64,000 nt of DNA from Azospirillaceae bacterium (GCA_028283825.1 JAPWJW010000005.1:496001-560000), one strand, 5' to 3'; shown: positions 11,558 through 26,500, numbered from the stretch's first letter. Made by a program: numbers and translations. Notes: generated from the letters alone by a model not told the origin.

Positions 11558-14500
11558 TCAGAAGTCCCAGGTGGCCCGCAGCACCCCGGCGTGGCTCTGA
11601 TAGCTGCGGCGCAGTTCGCCGTTATACTCGAGCCGCAGGGTCACGCCCTTGCCCTGGTCCAGGGTGGCGCCGACACCGATGGCGACACCGTCGGCCTCCG
11701 GCCGGCCGGTGGTGCTGACGAAGTTGACCCCGCCCAGCACGCCGGTGGTGGCGATGGGGCCGTTCAGGTAATCGTGCACCCAGGCCAGCTTCAGGTCCGG
11801 CAGCAACTTGCCCATGCCGGTGTCCAACTGGGCGTTCAGGCGTGCACCCAGTTCCTGCGTCAGGCTGTTGGTGGTCAGCGCGCCGACAGCCAGGTCGGCC
11901 GCGCCGCCGTCATGCTCCTCATAGGCATGGTTGGTCAGGCGGGTGGCCTGCAGGCTCCATTGCGGGGTCAGGGTAAGGGCGGTCGCCACCGGCAGGGTGT
12001 AACCCACCGTGACCTTGCCCAGATACTGCTCCCCACCATAGTTGGCGTTGGCACGGGTGCGCAGGAAGTCGATCCAGCGGCGCTGGTCGTAATGGTTGTA
12101 GCCGAAGCCCACCTGGCCCTCGACCGACAGCCGCTGGTCCGCCCAATCCGGCCGCCAGACGCTGTAGGCCGTCAGCTGGTAGCTGCCCACCTGGGTACGG
12201 CTGCCGGCGGCATAATCCTGGCCGTCGGCGCTGCCGTTCAGCCAGCTGAAGGCGATGCCGGCCATGATCTCCGGACTGGCGTACCAGTCGGCACCCAGCA
12301 CCAGGCCGGCGGTGGAGGCGCGATAGCCCGCTGCGTCGGTCGTCGTACCGCGTAAGGTCCCGCCACCCAGCACCTCGCCCCACAGCACGCCGCCCAGGGT
12401 GCCGTCGCCGGCCGAGGAACCCTTGTCGCCCCCTTCCATAAGGCCGGCCACCGTCCGCTGGTGCTGGCTGATGGCCGTGGTGGTCAGGGTCAGGGTGGTG
12501 ACCTGGGGTGTCAGCTGGCTGGGCGCCAGCTGGTTCAGGGCCGTCTTCAGGGCGCCGCCGCTGAGCTTGGACAGGGGTTCCAGCACCGCCTTCTGGACGG
12601 GGGCCGCCGTGGCACCGGTGCTGTTGGCGATGGCGTCCAGGGCGATGCCCATGCCGACCGCCGCACCACCCGTGGCCGCGCCCGCCGCGGTGTAGCGGGT
12701 GCTGGGCGGCGTGATCGTGCCGCTGCCATTGGACAGTGTCAGCACCAGGTCGGTGGTGCCATTGCTGGTGATGGTGGAACTGGTGACACTATAGCCCGTC
12801 GCCGTGAGGGTCAGGCCGCTGGTCGTCAGGCCGGCACCGGCCGAGACGATGGTGTAGCTGCCGGCCGACAGCGACGTGCCGCCGGTGGCCGTCAGGGTGA
12901 TGCTGCCACCCGTCAGGCTGGCCGACCCGCTGATCACCAGGCTGCCGTAGCTGCTGGTGCTGGCCACGCCGATCACCAGGCCGCCGCCGGTCTGGCTGTA
13001 ACTGCCGGCGATGTTGATGGCACTGTTGACCAGCAGCGTGGCCCCGCTGTTCACCACGGCATGGCTGCCGACATTGATGGTGTCGTTCAGCAGCAGGGTG
13101 CCGGACACGAAGCGCAGGTTGGCGAGACTGCTGGTGATGGTGCCCTTGGCGTTGGCGTAACCTGTCAACGTGCCGGGCGCCGCGTCCGTGCCGCCGCTGA
13201 CCACCAGGTCGTTGGACGACAGGTTGGTGATGTTACCGGCGATGACGCCGCTGTTCGCCAACGTGCCCAGGGCACCCGTGGCCGCGATGTAGAGCGCGGT
13301 GGGGGAGGACAGGGTGCCGCTGACGTTCAGGCTGGCCAAGGTGCCGCCGACATAGTCGTTGGTGGCGACCGCCAGCAGGGTGTTGCCGCTGACGCTGCCG
13401 GTTTCCGCCAGACCGGTGAGACCGCTGGTGACGGTGGAGCCCGCATAGCTGGACCCTTCGCCACCCTGGACCAGCGTCGTGCTGTCGCCCACCAGGTAGT
13501 TGGCGGTGGCGGCCAGGCCGGCGGAAACCGTGCCGCCGGTGATGCTGGCGGCCCCGCTGACCGACAGCACATGGCCGTTAGCACCCAGCGTGCCGGCGGA
13601 CTGGCTGTAGTTGCCGGTGACGCTGATGTCGCCGGCCAGGGCCAGGGTGGCCCCGGCGTTGGTCACCGTGTGGCTGCCGACATCGATGGCATCGCCCAGC
13701 CTGAGATTGCCGGACGCGAAGGTGAGATTGGCCTGCGCGTTGCTGATGGTGCCGCCGGTGAAGACGCCCACCGTGCCGGTGTCGCCGCCGGTCACCACTA
13801 GGTCATTGGCGCTGACGTTCACCACATTGCCGACGATGGTGCCGCTGTTGGCGAGTGTGCCCAGCGTACCCGTGCCGGCCACGTATAGCGCCGTGGCGCC
13901 GCCTGCGACGTTGGCCAGGGTGCCGGTGATCGCCAGCCTGGACAGGCTGCCGCCGATGTAGTCGTTGGCGGCCACGGCCAGCAGACTGGTGCCGCTGGTG
14001 CTACCGGTGGCATCCAGGCCGGTGAGGCCGCTGGTGACGGTGGCGCCGCTGTAGCTGGAGCCCGCCCCACCCTGGACCAGGGTGGCGCCGTCGCCGACGA
14101 AGTAGTTGGCCGTGGCGGACAGGCCGGCATCGACCACGCCGCCGCCGATGACAGCGGCCCCGCTGACACTCAGCACATGGCCGGCCACACCCAGGGTGCC
14201 GGCCGCCTGGCTGTAGTTGCCGGTGATGGCCAAATCGCTGGCCACGGTCAGGTTGGCGCCGGCATTGGTGACCGTGTGGCTGCCGACATCGATGGCGTCG
14301 CCCAGGCTGACGGCGCCCGACGCGAAGGTCAGGTTGGCGTTGGCGTTACTGATGGTGCCGCCGGTGAAGACGCCGATGGTGCCGTTGGAACCGCCGGTCA
14401 CCACCAGATCGTTGGCGCTGACGTTCACGACATTGCCGACGATGGTACCGCTGTTGGCCAGGGTGCCCAGCGTGCCGGTCGAGGCGATGTACAGCGCCGT

Positions 14501-17500
14501 GGCGCCCCCGGCCACGTTGGCCAGGGTGCCGATAACGGCCAGGCTGGACAGGCTGCCGCCGATATAGTCGTTGGCCGCCACGGCCAACAGGCTGGTGCCG
14601 CTGGCGGTGCCCGTCGCATCCAGGCCGGTGAGGCCGGAGGTGACGGTGGCGCCGGTATAGCTGGAACCGGCCCCACCCTGGACCAGGGTGACGTCGTCGC
14701 CGACGAAGTAGTTGGCCGTGCCCGACAGGCCGGCGGAAACCGTGCCGCCGGTGATGCTGGCGGCCCCGCTGACACTCAGCACATGGCCGTCCACATCCAG
14801 CGTGCCGGCGCTCTGGCCATAATTGCCGGTGACGCTGACGTCGGTGGCCAGGCTGATGCTGGCGCCGGTGTTGCTGACCGTATGGCCGCCCACGTCGATG
14901 GCATCGCCCAGGCTGACGGCGCCGGAGGCGAAGGTGAGGTTGGCGTTAGCGTTGGTGATGGTGCCGCCGGTGAAGACGCCCACCGTGCCGCCGGACCCGC
15001 CGACGACCACCAGATTGTTGGCGCTGCTGTTGACCACGTTGCCGATGATGGTGCCGCTGTTGGCCAGGGTGCCCAGGCTGCCGGCGCTGGTGATCATCAC
15101 CGCCGTGGCGGCGTTGATGGTGCCGGTGTTGGTCAGGGTGCCCAGGGTGCCGCTGATGTAGTCGCTGACCAGCGTCAGGACCAGATCCGTGGCACTGCCA
15201 TCGGGGGTTGTGCCCAGGGTGGCGGTGAAGCCGTCGGCCCAGGTGGTCAGGCCGCTGGCCGACAGACTGCCACCCGCCGCCACGATGGTGTAGCTGTCGC
15301 CGGCCAGCAGGTTGCTGCCGGTCAGGGCCGTCACTGCCACGGTGCCGCCCGTCAGGCCGGCATCGCCGCTGACCACCAGTTCGCCGGCGGTGCCGCCGCC
15401 GATGGCGGCCGTCAGGGTACCGTCGGTCTGGCTGTAGTTGCCCGTCACGCTGACGATGCTGGTCAGCAGCACCGATGCGCCGCTGTTGACCAGGGTGCCG
15501 GTGCCGACATTCACCGCGTCGTTCAGCAGGAGGTTGCCGCTGGCCAACACGACGTCGGTGCCGGTGCTGCTGATGGTGCCGCCGGTGAAGGTGCCCGTCA
15601 CCGTGCCCGAACCGCCGGTGACGGTCAGGGCGTTGGCACCGTTGTTGACCACGTTGCCGCTGATGGTGCCGCTGTTGGCCAGGGTGCCCAGCGTGCCTGT
15701 GCCGGCGACAAACAGTGCCGTGGCGCCGCCGGCGGTGTTGGCGAGCGTGCCGGTAACCGCCAGGCTGGCGAGCGTGCCGCCGATGTAATCGTTGGCGGCC
15801 ACGGCCAGCAGGCTGGTGCCGCTGGTGGCGCCGTTGCTGCTGAGGCCCGTCACGCCGCTGGTAACGGTGGATCCTGCGTAGTTGGAGCCTGCGCCACCGC
15901 TGACCAGGGTGACGCTGTCACCCACCAGGTAGTTGACCGTGCTGGCCAGGCCGGCGGCGACCGTGCCGCCGGTGATGCTGGCGGCATCGCTGACGGTCAG
16001 CACATGGCCGGCCACATCCAGCGTGCCAGCGCTCTGGCTGTAGGCGCCGGTGACTGCGATGTCGGACGCCAGCGTCAGGCTGGCGCCGGTGTTGCTGACC
16101 GTATGGCCGCCCACGTCGATGGCATCGCCCAGGCTGACGGCGCCGGCGGCGAAGGTGAGGTTGGCTTGCGCGTTGGTGATGGTGCCGCCGGTGAAGACGC
16201 CCACCGTGCCGCCGAACCCGCCCACGACCACCAGGTCGTTGGCGCTGCTGTTCAGCACATTGCCGATGATGGTACCGCTGTTGGCCAGCGTGCCCAGGCT
16301 GCCGGCGCTGGTGATGTTCACTGCCGTGACGGCGTTCAGCGTGCCGGTGTTGGTCAGGGTGCCCAGGGTACCGCTGATGTAGTCGCTGACCAGGGTCAGG
16401 ACCAGGTCGGTGGCGCTGCCGGCCGGGGTTGTGCCCAGGGTGGCGGTGAAGCCGTCGGCCCAGGTGGTCAGGCCGCTGGCCGACAGGCTGCCGCCGGCTG
16501 CTACGATGGTGTAGCTGTCGCCGGCCAGCAGGTTGCTGCCGGTCAGGGCCGTCACTGCCACGGTGCCGCCCGTCAGGTCGGCATCGCCGCTGACCACCAG
16601 TTCGCCGGCGGTGCCGCCGCCGATGGCGGCCGTCAGGGTGCCGTCGGTCTGGCTGTAGTTGCCCGTCACGCTGACGATGCTGGTCAGCAGCACCGATGCG
16701 CCGCTGTTGACCAGGGTGCCGGTGCCGACATTCACCGCGTCGTTCAGCAGGAGGTTGCCGCTGGCCAACACGACGTCGGTGCCGGTGCTGCTGATGGTGC
16801 CGCCGGTGAAGGTGCCCGTCACCGTGCCCGAACCGCCGGTGACGGTCAGGGCGGTGGCACCGTTGTTGACCACGTTGCCGCTGATGGTGCCGCTGTTGGC
16901 CAGGGTGCCCAGCGTGCCGGTGCTGGCCACGTACAGTGCCGTGGCGCCGCCGGCGGTGTTGGTGAGCGTGCCGGTGACCGCCAGGCTGGCGAGCGTGCCG
17001 CCGATGTAGTCGTTGGCGGCCACGGCCAGCAGGCTGGTGCCGCTGGTGGCGCCGTTGCTGCTGAGGCCCGTCACGCCGCTGGTGACGGTGGATCCTGCGT
17101 AGTTGGAGCCTGCGCCACCGCTGACCAGGGTGACGCTGTCACCCACCAGGTAGTTGATCGTGCTGGTCAGGCCGGCGGCGACCGTGCCGCCGGTGATGCT
17201 GGCGGCATCGCTGACGGTCAGCACATGGCCGGCCACATCCAAGGTCCCGGCCGTCTGGCCGTAGGCGCCGGTGACCGCGATGTCGGACGCCAGCGTCAGG
17301 CTGGCGCCGGTGTTGCTGACGGTATGCCCCGTGACATCGATGGCGTCACCCAGGCTGAGGCTTCCGCCGGCGAAGACCAGGTTGCTGTTGGCGTTGCCGA
17401 TGGTGCCGCCGCTGAAGACGCCGACGGTGCCGCCGGTCCCGCCCACGATCACCAGGTCATTGGCGCTGGTGTTGAGCAGGTTGCCGTTGATGGTGCCGCT

Positions 17501-20500
17501 GTTGGCCAGGGTGCCCAGGTTGCCGCTGGCCGCGATGTAGATCGCGGTGGCGGCGGCCAGCGTGCCGGTGTTGGTCAGGGTGGCCAAGGTGCCGCCGATG
17601 TAGTCGTTGCCGATGACGGCCAGCAGGTCGTTGCCGACCGTGCCTTCCCCCACCAGCAGGCCGGTCAGGGTGCCCTGCACCGCGACGCCGCTGTAGCTGG
17701 AGGCGGCACCCGCGCTGACCAGCGTCGCCGTCCCGACCAGGTAGTTGCCCGTGGCCGCGAAGTCCGCCAGCACGGTGCCGCCGGTCAGGCTGGCCGACCC
17801 GCTGACCGCCAGGCCGCCCCCGTTGGGGTTCAGCACCAGGATGCCGGCGGTCTGGCTGTAGTTGCCGGTGACGCTGACCACGCTTTCCAGCAGCACCGAC
17901 GCGCCGGTGTTGACCAGGGTGTTGCCGCCGACGTTGACGGTGTCGTTCAGCAACAGGTTGCCCGATGCCAGCACCACGTTGCTGAGGGTGTTGGTGATGG
18001 TGCCCTGGCTGCCGGCGGTGTAGCCGGTCAGGGTGCCCACCGTCGTGCCGGTGCCGCCGGTGATGCTGAGCACATTGGACGACAGGTTGATGATGTCGCC
18101 GGTGACGGTGCCGGTGTTGGCCAGCAGGCCCAGGCGCGCCCCGGTGTCGATGTAGATCGCGGTGGGGGCGGTGATCAGCCCGCTGTTGACCAGGGTGCCG
18201 ATGGTGCCGGCGTTATAGACGCCATAGGTGGCGCCCAGGATGGTGCCGTTGTTCAGCACGGTGCTGATGTTGCCGGTATTGTAGAGGCCGGCGGCGGTGG
18301 GGGCGCCCGCGTCGACCAGGCCGCCGTTGTTCACCAGCAGTTCGATGGTGCCGGCGTTGAAAAGGGCGATCTGCCCCGTCACCTGGCCGTTGTTGGTCAG
18401 GGTGCCGATGCTGGCGCCGGACTGGTTGGCGATGCCGGTTATGGTGGCGTTGACGGTCCCGTCGTTGCTGAGGGTGCCGATCTGGCCCAGATTGGCGACG
18501 CCGATGGTGCCCAGCAGGGTGCCGGTGTTGGACAGGCTGCCCACCGTGCCGGTGGTGCCGACATAGACGGCCGTCGGGGCGCTGATCACCCCGCTGTTGC
18601 CCAGGCTGCCCACCGTGTCACCGACATAGGCGTTGGCGACCACGGCGACCAGGTCGATGTTGCCGCCGATGGTCTGGGTGCTGAGCGACGCGCTGATGCC
18701 GGTCACGCTGATGAAAGCCTGAAGGCCGGTGTAGCTGGAACCCGCACCACCCACCACCAGGGTTTCCAGCACGGCGCCCGGCTGCAGGTTCACGGTCGAC
18801 AGGGCGAAGGCCGCCGCGACTGTGCCGCCGGTCAGGCTGGCGGTGCCGGTGACCACCAGTTCGTTGGCGTCCAGCACCAGGGAACCCGCCGTCTGGCGAT
18901 AGTCACCCGTGATGGTCAGGCTGTTGGCCAGATGCAGGGTGGCGCCGGTGTTGGACACGGTGTGGCCGGTCGCCGTGATCATGTCGTTCAGCAGCAGGTT
19001 GCCGCCGGCGAAGACCACGTCGCCGCCCGTGCTGGCCAGCGTGCCGATGCCGGAAAGGCCGGTCAGCGTGCCGGTCACGGCGCCGTTGCCGCCGGTGATC
19101 ACCAGCGTGCCGGCCCCGCTGTTCAGGATGTCGCCGGCGATGGTGCCGCTGTCGGCGATGGTGCCCAGGCCGCCGACGTTGGCGACGGCGTAGGTGGTGC
19201 CGGTCAACAGGCCGCTGTTGACCAGGGTGCCCAGCGTGCCGCTGGCCGCGACATGGACCGCGGTGCCTGCCGACAGGGTGCCGGTGTTGGTCAGGGTGGC
19301 CAGCGCGCCGCCGATGTAATCGTTGTCCACCGTCAGGGTCAGGCCGCCGGCGATGCTGGTCAATGCGCCGGTTTCCAGGCCGGTGATGCTGTTGACCTGT
19401 AGCTGTGCCGTGATGCTGGCGCCGCCCACGGCCTGCAGCAGGGTGGTCGTGCCGGCAAGATGGTTGATGGTGGAGGACAGGCTGGCCAGGACCGTGCCGC
19501 CGGTGAGGACGGCGTTGCCGCTGACCGACAGTTCGCCGGTGCCATTCCCGTCCACCAGCAGCATCAGGTTGCCGGCCGTCTGGGTGTAGTCCCCGGTGAC
19601 GTTCACGGCATGGACCAGGGCCAGCGTGGCCCCGCTGTTCACCAGGGTGTGGCCGGTGACGACGACATTGTCGTCCAGCACCATGGTGCCGCTGGCGAAG
19701 ACGACGTTGCCCAGGGTGTTGGTCAGCGTGCCCATGCCGGACAGGCCGGTCAGCAGGCCGGCCAGGGTGCCGCCGGCGCCGGTGAACACCAGATCCTGTG
19801 CCGCATCGTTCAGGATGCTGCCGCGAATGACGCCGCTGTTGGCGACCGTGCCCAGGACACCGTCGTTGTACAGCGCCGTGGCGCCGGCCAGGGTGCCGCC
19901 GGTGGCGTTCACCAGGGTGCCCAGCGTGCCGCTGTTGGCGACGGCCTGCTGGCTGGCGGTGATGGTGCCGCTGTTGACCAGGGTGTCCAGGGTGCCGGTG
20001 GCGGCATTGTAGACGCCGATCTCGCTGGTGATGATGCCGCTGTTGTTCAGCAGGCCCAGGCTACCCTGGCCGTTGTAGACGGCGGCGGCGCCGGTGCCGC
20101 TGGTGGCCAGCAGGCCAGTGTTGGCCAGCGTGTCCAGGACACCGCCGTCGTTCTCCACCGCGAAATGCGCGCCGATGATGGTGCCGGCGTTGGAGAGGCT
20201 GGCGATGCTGCCGGCGTTCAGGACGCCGGCGTGCGTGGTGGCGCTGATCAGGCCGGCGGCGGCGTTATCGACCAGGCTTACGACGCCCACGTTGTAGACA
20301 CCGGCATAGCCGCCGGTGACGGTGCCGCTGTTGGACAGTGTGCCCAGGGCGCCGGCGTTGCCGATACCGGTGCTGACACCGGCGATGCCGCCGCTGTTGA
20401 CCAGCGTGCCGACCACGCCGTTGTTGGCCACGCCCGCCACGCTGCCCAGCAGCAGGCCGCTGTTGGACAGGGTGCCGACGCTGCCGCTGGCCGCGACATA

Positions 20501-23500
20501 GCCGGCGGTCTGCACATTGGTGACGGTACCGCTGTTGGCGGCGCTGGCGACGGTGCCGCCGATATAGTCGTTGGCGAACTGCAGCAGCAGGCTGCTGCTG
20601 CCGGCGGTCGTCACGATGGTGGTGTTGCCGCTGAACCCGGCCAGCGAGGTGATGAGGTTGGCGCCGGTCAGGTCGATGCCGCCGCCAGCCTGCATCAGGG
20701 TGTAGTTGTTGCCGTAGAGGTAGTTGCCGCCGGCCTCCAGGGTGGCCACGACGGCGCCGCCGCTGATGTTGACGGCGCCGCTGACCACCAGGTCGCCGCT
20801 GCCGGGGTCGATGCGCAGGGTGCCGCCCGTCTGGCTGTAGGCGCCGGTGATGCTGACCAGACTGGCCAAGTGAAGATTGGCGCCGCTGTTCGCCACCGTG
20901 TGGCCGGTGGCGTCGATGGCGTCGGCCAGCAGCAGGTCGCCGCTGGTGAAGACCACGTTGGACAGGGTGTTGACGATGGTGCCGCCGGTCAGCGTGCCGA
21001 CTGTGCCCGCGGTGCCGCCACTGATGGACAGGTCGATGGCTGACAGGTTGCGGATGTCGCCGGTCAGCGTGCCGGTGTTGGCCAGTTGGCCCAGGCTGCC
21101 GCTGGCGGCGATGTAGATCGCCGTGGCGGCCGACAGGCTGCCGCTGTTGGTCAGCGTGGCCAGCGTGCCGCCGATATAGTCGTTGTTGGCCACCAGCAGC
21201 AGGATGTCGCCGGCGATGACGCCGCTGTCGATCAGGCCGGTGAGGGCGGCGGTCACGGTGGCGCCGCTGTAGTCGGACCCGGCGCCGCCCGCGATCAGAG
21301 CACCCAGCGTGCCGGCCAGGTAGTTGGCTGCACCGCTGAGGGAGGCCAGCACGGTGCCGCCGCTGATGCTGGCGGCGCCGCTGACCCTCAGGCCGTCGGT
21401 GCCGGGGGTGATGCCCAGCGTGCCCGCCGTCTGGCTGTAGACGCCATCGATGGAGACGATGCCGGCCAACGACAGGTTGGCGCCGGTGTTGGACACGGTG
21501 TGGCCGGCGGCCTGGATGCTGTCGTTCAGCAGGATGTTGCCGGCGGTCAGCACAACGTTGCCGGCGGCGGTGATGGTGCCTTGGGTGGCGACCGTGCCGC
21601 TGGGCTGGCCGGTGAAAGTACCGGTCACCGTGCCGCTGCCGCCGGTGATGGTGGCGTCGCCGTTGTTGAACTGGACGTTGCCGGCGATGGTGCCGCTGTT
21701 GTTCAACAGGTCCAGGACGCCGGTCTCATAGAGGGCGATCGCACCGCTGATCAGGCCGCTGTTCAGGATGGTGGTGAATGCGCCGCGCAGCGCGCTGCCG
21801 GTGGCGCCGGTGGCCTGGATGGTGCCGCCGTCGTTGTTCAGCGTGCCGGTGCCGTTGCTGGAATAGACGCCGTACTGGACGCCGCTGATCAGGCCGCTGT
21901 TGGTCAGGGTGTCGGCACCACCGCCGCCGATACCGGTATGGCCGCTGATGGTGCCGCTGTTGCTGAGCGTGCCGCCGTTGAAGGCGAAGACGCCGGCACC
22001 GGTGGCGCCCGTGGCCTGGATGACACCGCTGTTGTCCAGCCAGGTATAGCCGCTGAACGCGTCCACGCCGATGCCGCCGCCCTGGATCAGGCCGCTGTTG
22101 CGGATGGTGCCGGAGGCGGAGGCAAGGTTCAGGCCGGTATGGCCGCCGGTGACCGTGCCCGCGTTGATGAAGGTGCCGATGGCGCCCAAATTGATGCCGA
22201 ACGTGCCGCCGCTGACCACGCCGATGGTGGTGATGGACAGCAGGTCGATGTTACCGCCACCGCCGATGCCGGCGTAGCTCGTGCCGGTGATGGTGCCGCT
22301 GTTGACCAGGGTCCCGATATAGCCGGCGTTCTCGATGCCGCTGCTGGCGCCGGCGATCAGCCCGCTGTTGGTCAGCGAGGTGATGCTGCTGGTGTTCCAG
22401 CGCACGCGCACGGCGTAATCCGAACCCACGATGGTGCCGGCGTTGGCCAGGGTGGCGATGCTGCCTTCCAGCAGCAGGGCGCCCTGGGTGCCGCCGTCGA
22501 TGCGCCCGCCGATGCTGTTCACCAGCGTGCCGATGCTGGCGGACTGCTCCGCATAGATGCCGGTATCGATGGTGCCGCTGTTGTCCAGCAGGCCCAGGGT
22601 GCCGCGCAGGTCAAGCTCATCATTGATCAGGCGGGTGTTGGCCAGGGTATCGACCCGCCCGTCGAGGATCAGGCCGGCGATGGTGCCGGTGTTGGACAGG
22701 GTGGCGATGGTGCCGTCGCTGTAGAGGCCACGGTTGCCGCCGGTGATGGTGCCGCTGTTGGACAGCGTGGCGATGACGCCGTGGTTGACCACGCCCGTGC
22801 CGCTAGTGCTGGTGATCAGGCCGCTGTTGGCCAGGCTGCCCAGGCTGCCGGTGGCGGCCACGTAGATCATGGCGGCGGTGCCGGCGACACTCAGGGTGCC
22901 GCTGTTGACCAGGCTGCCCAGGGTGCCGCCGATATAGTCGTTCAGCGCCACGGCCAGCAGGTTGTTCCCGGCGACGGCGCCGCCCAGCGTCAGGCCGGTC
23001 GCATCGCTGGTCAGGGTGACGTCGGTGTAGTCGGACCCGGTGCCACCGGCCACCAGGGTGCCCAGGGTGGATTGCAGGTAATTGCCGGCCGCCGCGTCGC
23101 TGTAGACGACCGATACGTTCGTCAGGCTGGCGCTGCCGCTGACGGCCAGGCCGCCGCCGGCCGGTGTCACCGCCAGGCTGCCCAGGGTTTGGGCATAGTT
23201 GCCGGTGATGCTGACGATGTCGGCCAGGGTCAGGGTGGCGCCGGCGTTCAGCACCGTGTGGCTGCCGGCGTCGATGGCGTCGTTCAGCAGGATGTTGCCG
23301 CCGGCGAGCACCACGTCGCTGGCCGTGTTGGTGATCAGGCCCTGGGTCCCGGCGTCAAAGCCGGTGAAGGTGCCGGTCAAGGTGCCCGTGCCGCCCTGGA
23401 TGGTCAGGTCGTTGGCCGACAGGTTGGTAATATTGCCGGCTATGGTGCCGCTGTTGGCCAGCAGGCCCAGGGCGCCGTTGCTGGCGATGGACAGGGCGGC

Positions 23501-26500
23501 GGCGATGCCGCTGATCAGCCCAGCGTTGGCCAGGGTGCCGACCAGCCCCAAATTGACGATGTCGACGGCCAAGTTGCCGCTGATCAGGCCGTTGTTCAGG
23601 ACGGTGCTGACGGTGCCGCCATTGGCGGCCAGGCCGTCCAGCCCGCTGGTCAGGGTGCCGCCGTTGTCCACCAGGCCGACGGTGCCGGCATTGACCACCA
23701 GGGCCGCGGTGCCGCCACTGACGGTGCCATCGTTCGTGATGGTGTCGATGGTGCCGCCCACGCCCTGGGCGCTGGCGTTGCGCAGGCCGAAATTGCTGGC
23801 GGCGATGATGCCGCTGTTGCCCAGGCTGCTGATGCTGCCGACGTTATACAGGCCGGTATTGGCCGCGCGGATGGCGCCATTGTTGGACAGGGTGCCGATC
23901 AGGCCGTCGTTGCGCACGCCGACCGAGGCGCCGATGGCGCTGAACGTGCCGCCGGCCTGGGCGATGCTGCCGCCGGCGCTGTTGGTGAACTGGTCGATGG
24001 TGCCGGTGTTGTACAGGCCGGCGTACTGGCCGGTGAGGGTGCCGCTGTTGGCCAGGCTGCCGATGCTGCCGGTGGTGGCGATGTAGACGGCCGTGCGGCT
24101 GGACACGGCGATGCTGTTGTCCAGCAGGGCCAGGGTGCCGCCGATATAGTCGTTCTGGGCCACCGCCAGCAGGGCGTCGCCCGCCGTGGTGCCGCCCAGG
24201 CCGAAGCCGGTGACCGTGTTGGTGACGCTGAGACCGCTGTAATCCGACCCGGCGCCGCCCTGCACCAGGGTGCCGAGGACGCTGCCCACCATGTAGTTGG
24301 CGGTGGAGGCGGCGCCGGTGACGGTGGCGACCCCACCGGTGAATTGGGCGGCCCCGGTGACGGACAGCAGGTCGCTGCCCACACCCAGTTGCAGGCTGCC
24401 GCCCGTCTGGCTGAAGGCGCCGGTGACGCCGACGGTGCCGGCGACTGTGAGGAAGGCTCCGCTGTTCACCACGGTGTGGCCGGCAACATTGATGGCGTCC
24501 GCCAGGCGCAGGTCGCCCGAGGCGAAGTCGACGTTGCTGAGCGTGTTGACGATGGTGCCGCCGGTCAGCGTGCCGACGGTGCCGGCGGCACCACCGGTGA
24601 TGGACAGGTCCACCGCCGACAGGTTGAGGATGTTGCCGGCCAGGGTGCCGGTATTGGCCAACTGCCCCAGGCTGCCGCTGGCGGCGATATAGAGGGCCGT
24701 GGCGGACGACAGGCCGCCGCTGTTGGTCAGCGTCGCCAGGGTGCCGCCGACATAGTCGTTGCCGGCCACCAGCAGCAGGCTGTTGCCGCTGGTGGCGCCG
24801 CCGGCGACAAAGCCGGTGACACCGGAGACCACGGTGGCGCCGGTGTAGCTGGACGCGGCACCGCCGGCCACCAGGGTGCCCAGCGTGCCGGCCTGGTAGT
24901 TGCCAGTGGCGGACAGGGCGGCCAGGACCGTGCCGCCGGTGATGCTGGCGCCGTCGCTGACGGTCAGGCCGCCGAGGCCCAAAGCCAGGGTACCGGTGGC
25001 CTGGCTATAGGCGCCGCCGATGGTGACGGCGCCGGCCAGGGCCAGGTTGGTGCCGCTGTTGAGGACCGTATGGCCGGTGGCCTGGATGGTGTCGTTCAGC
25101 AGGATGTTGCCGCCGGCCAGCACCACGTCGCCGCCGGTAACGGCGATGGTGCCCTGGCCGCCCACCGTGCCATTGGTGTAGCCGGTGAAGGTGCCCGTCA
25201 CCGTGCCCGTGCCGCCGGTGATGGTCAGGTCGCCGGAGGCGGTCCGGACATTGCCGGCGATGGTGCCGCTGTTGTTCAGCAAGGCCACGGGACCGGACGC
25301 GTCAAGCGCGGTGGCGCCGCTGATCAGGCCGCCGTTGAGGATGGTGCCGAAGGTGCCGTACAGCGCGGTGCCGCCGCTGCCGGTGGCCTGGATGGTGCCG
25401 GTGCTGGTGTTGACCAGCGTGCCGACGCGGTTGTCGGCATAGACGCCATACAGGACGCCGCTGATCAGGTTGCTGTTGGCCAGGGTATCGACCCCGAAGC
25501 CTAGGCCGCCGATGGCCGTGTAGCCGCTGATGGTGCCGCTGTTGCTGAGCGTGCCGCCGGTGCCGAAGGAGAAGATGCCGTAACCGTCGGTGCCGGCGGC
25601 CAAGCCCCTGATGGTGCCGCTGTTGTCCAGCCAGGTGAAGCCGGCATCGCTCAGCACGCCGATGGTGGCGCCCTGGATCAGGCCGCCGTTGGCCAGGGTT
25701 GCAAAGCCGCTGCCGGCCTGGACGCCGATGCTGCCGGCCAGGATGGTGCCGCCGTTGGTCACGGTGGTGATGGAGGAGTTGAAGTAGAGGCCGGTGTTGT
25801 CGGCGGAGACCAAGCCTTGGTTGATGACGGTGCCGATGGCGCCGGCCTGGATGCCCGTTGTCCCGCTGACCGTGCCGATGCTGGTGATGGACAGCAGGCC
25901 GATGACGCCACCGGCGATGCCGGCGCCGTTGGTTCCGGTGATGGTGCCGCTGTTGACCAGGGTGGCTATGGTGCCGCTGCTGTCAATACCGCTGGCGTAG
26001 CCGCTGATCAGGCCGCTGTTGTTCAGCAGCGTGATGGTGGCGCTGTTCAGGCCCATGCCCACGGCGTTGCCGCCGCCATCGCTGCGGATGGTGCCGGTGT
26101 TGGCCAGGGTGCCCAGGGTGCCTTCGACCGCCACGGCCGTCCCGTTGCCGCCATCGATCAGGCCGCCGATGGTGTTGATCAAGGTGCCCAGCTGGCCGGC
26201 GGACTGGACGTCGACCTGGCCGTTGACGGTGCCGCTGTTGGTCAGTGTGCCGATGGTGCCGGTGTTGTACAGGCCGGCGCCGCCACCCTGGATGGTGCCG
26301 CTGTTGGTCAGGTTGCCGATGGTGCCGTGGTTGACGATGCCGGTGCCGCTGGCACTGCCGATCAGGCTGGTGTTCGTCAGGGTGCCCAGGCTGCCAGCCT
26401 GCGCCACGTAAAGGGCGGCCGTCTGGCCGCCGGTGGTCAGCGGGGTGGAGACGCCCAGGCTGCCCACCGTGCCGCCGATATAGTCGTTCAGCGCCACGGC

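Noticed and set aside
13100-17330. Repeats considered as a CRISPR or satellite array
   Set aside because: Units are hundreds of bases long, contiguous without spacers and in frame within a coding gene.
14177-19402. Very long + strand frame (about 1,740 codons) opposite the adhesin gene
   Set aside because: It is the antisense shadow of a GC-rich repetitive gene: its residues repeat in step with the adhesin repeats, no domain is recognisable, and the - strand gene has signal peptide, barrel and terminator. A similar frame at 21086-25504 is rejected for the same reason.
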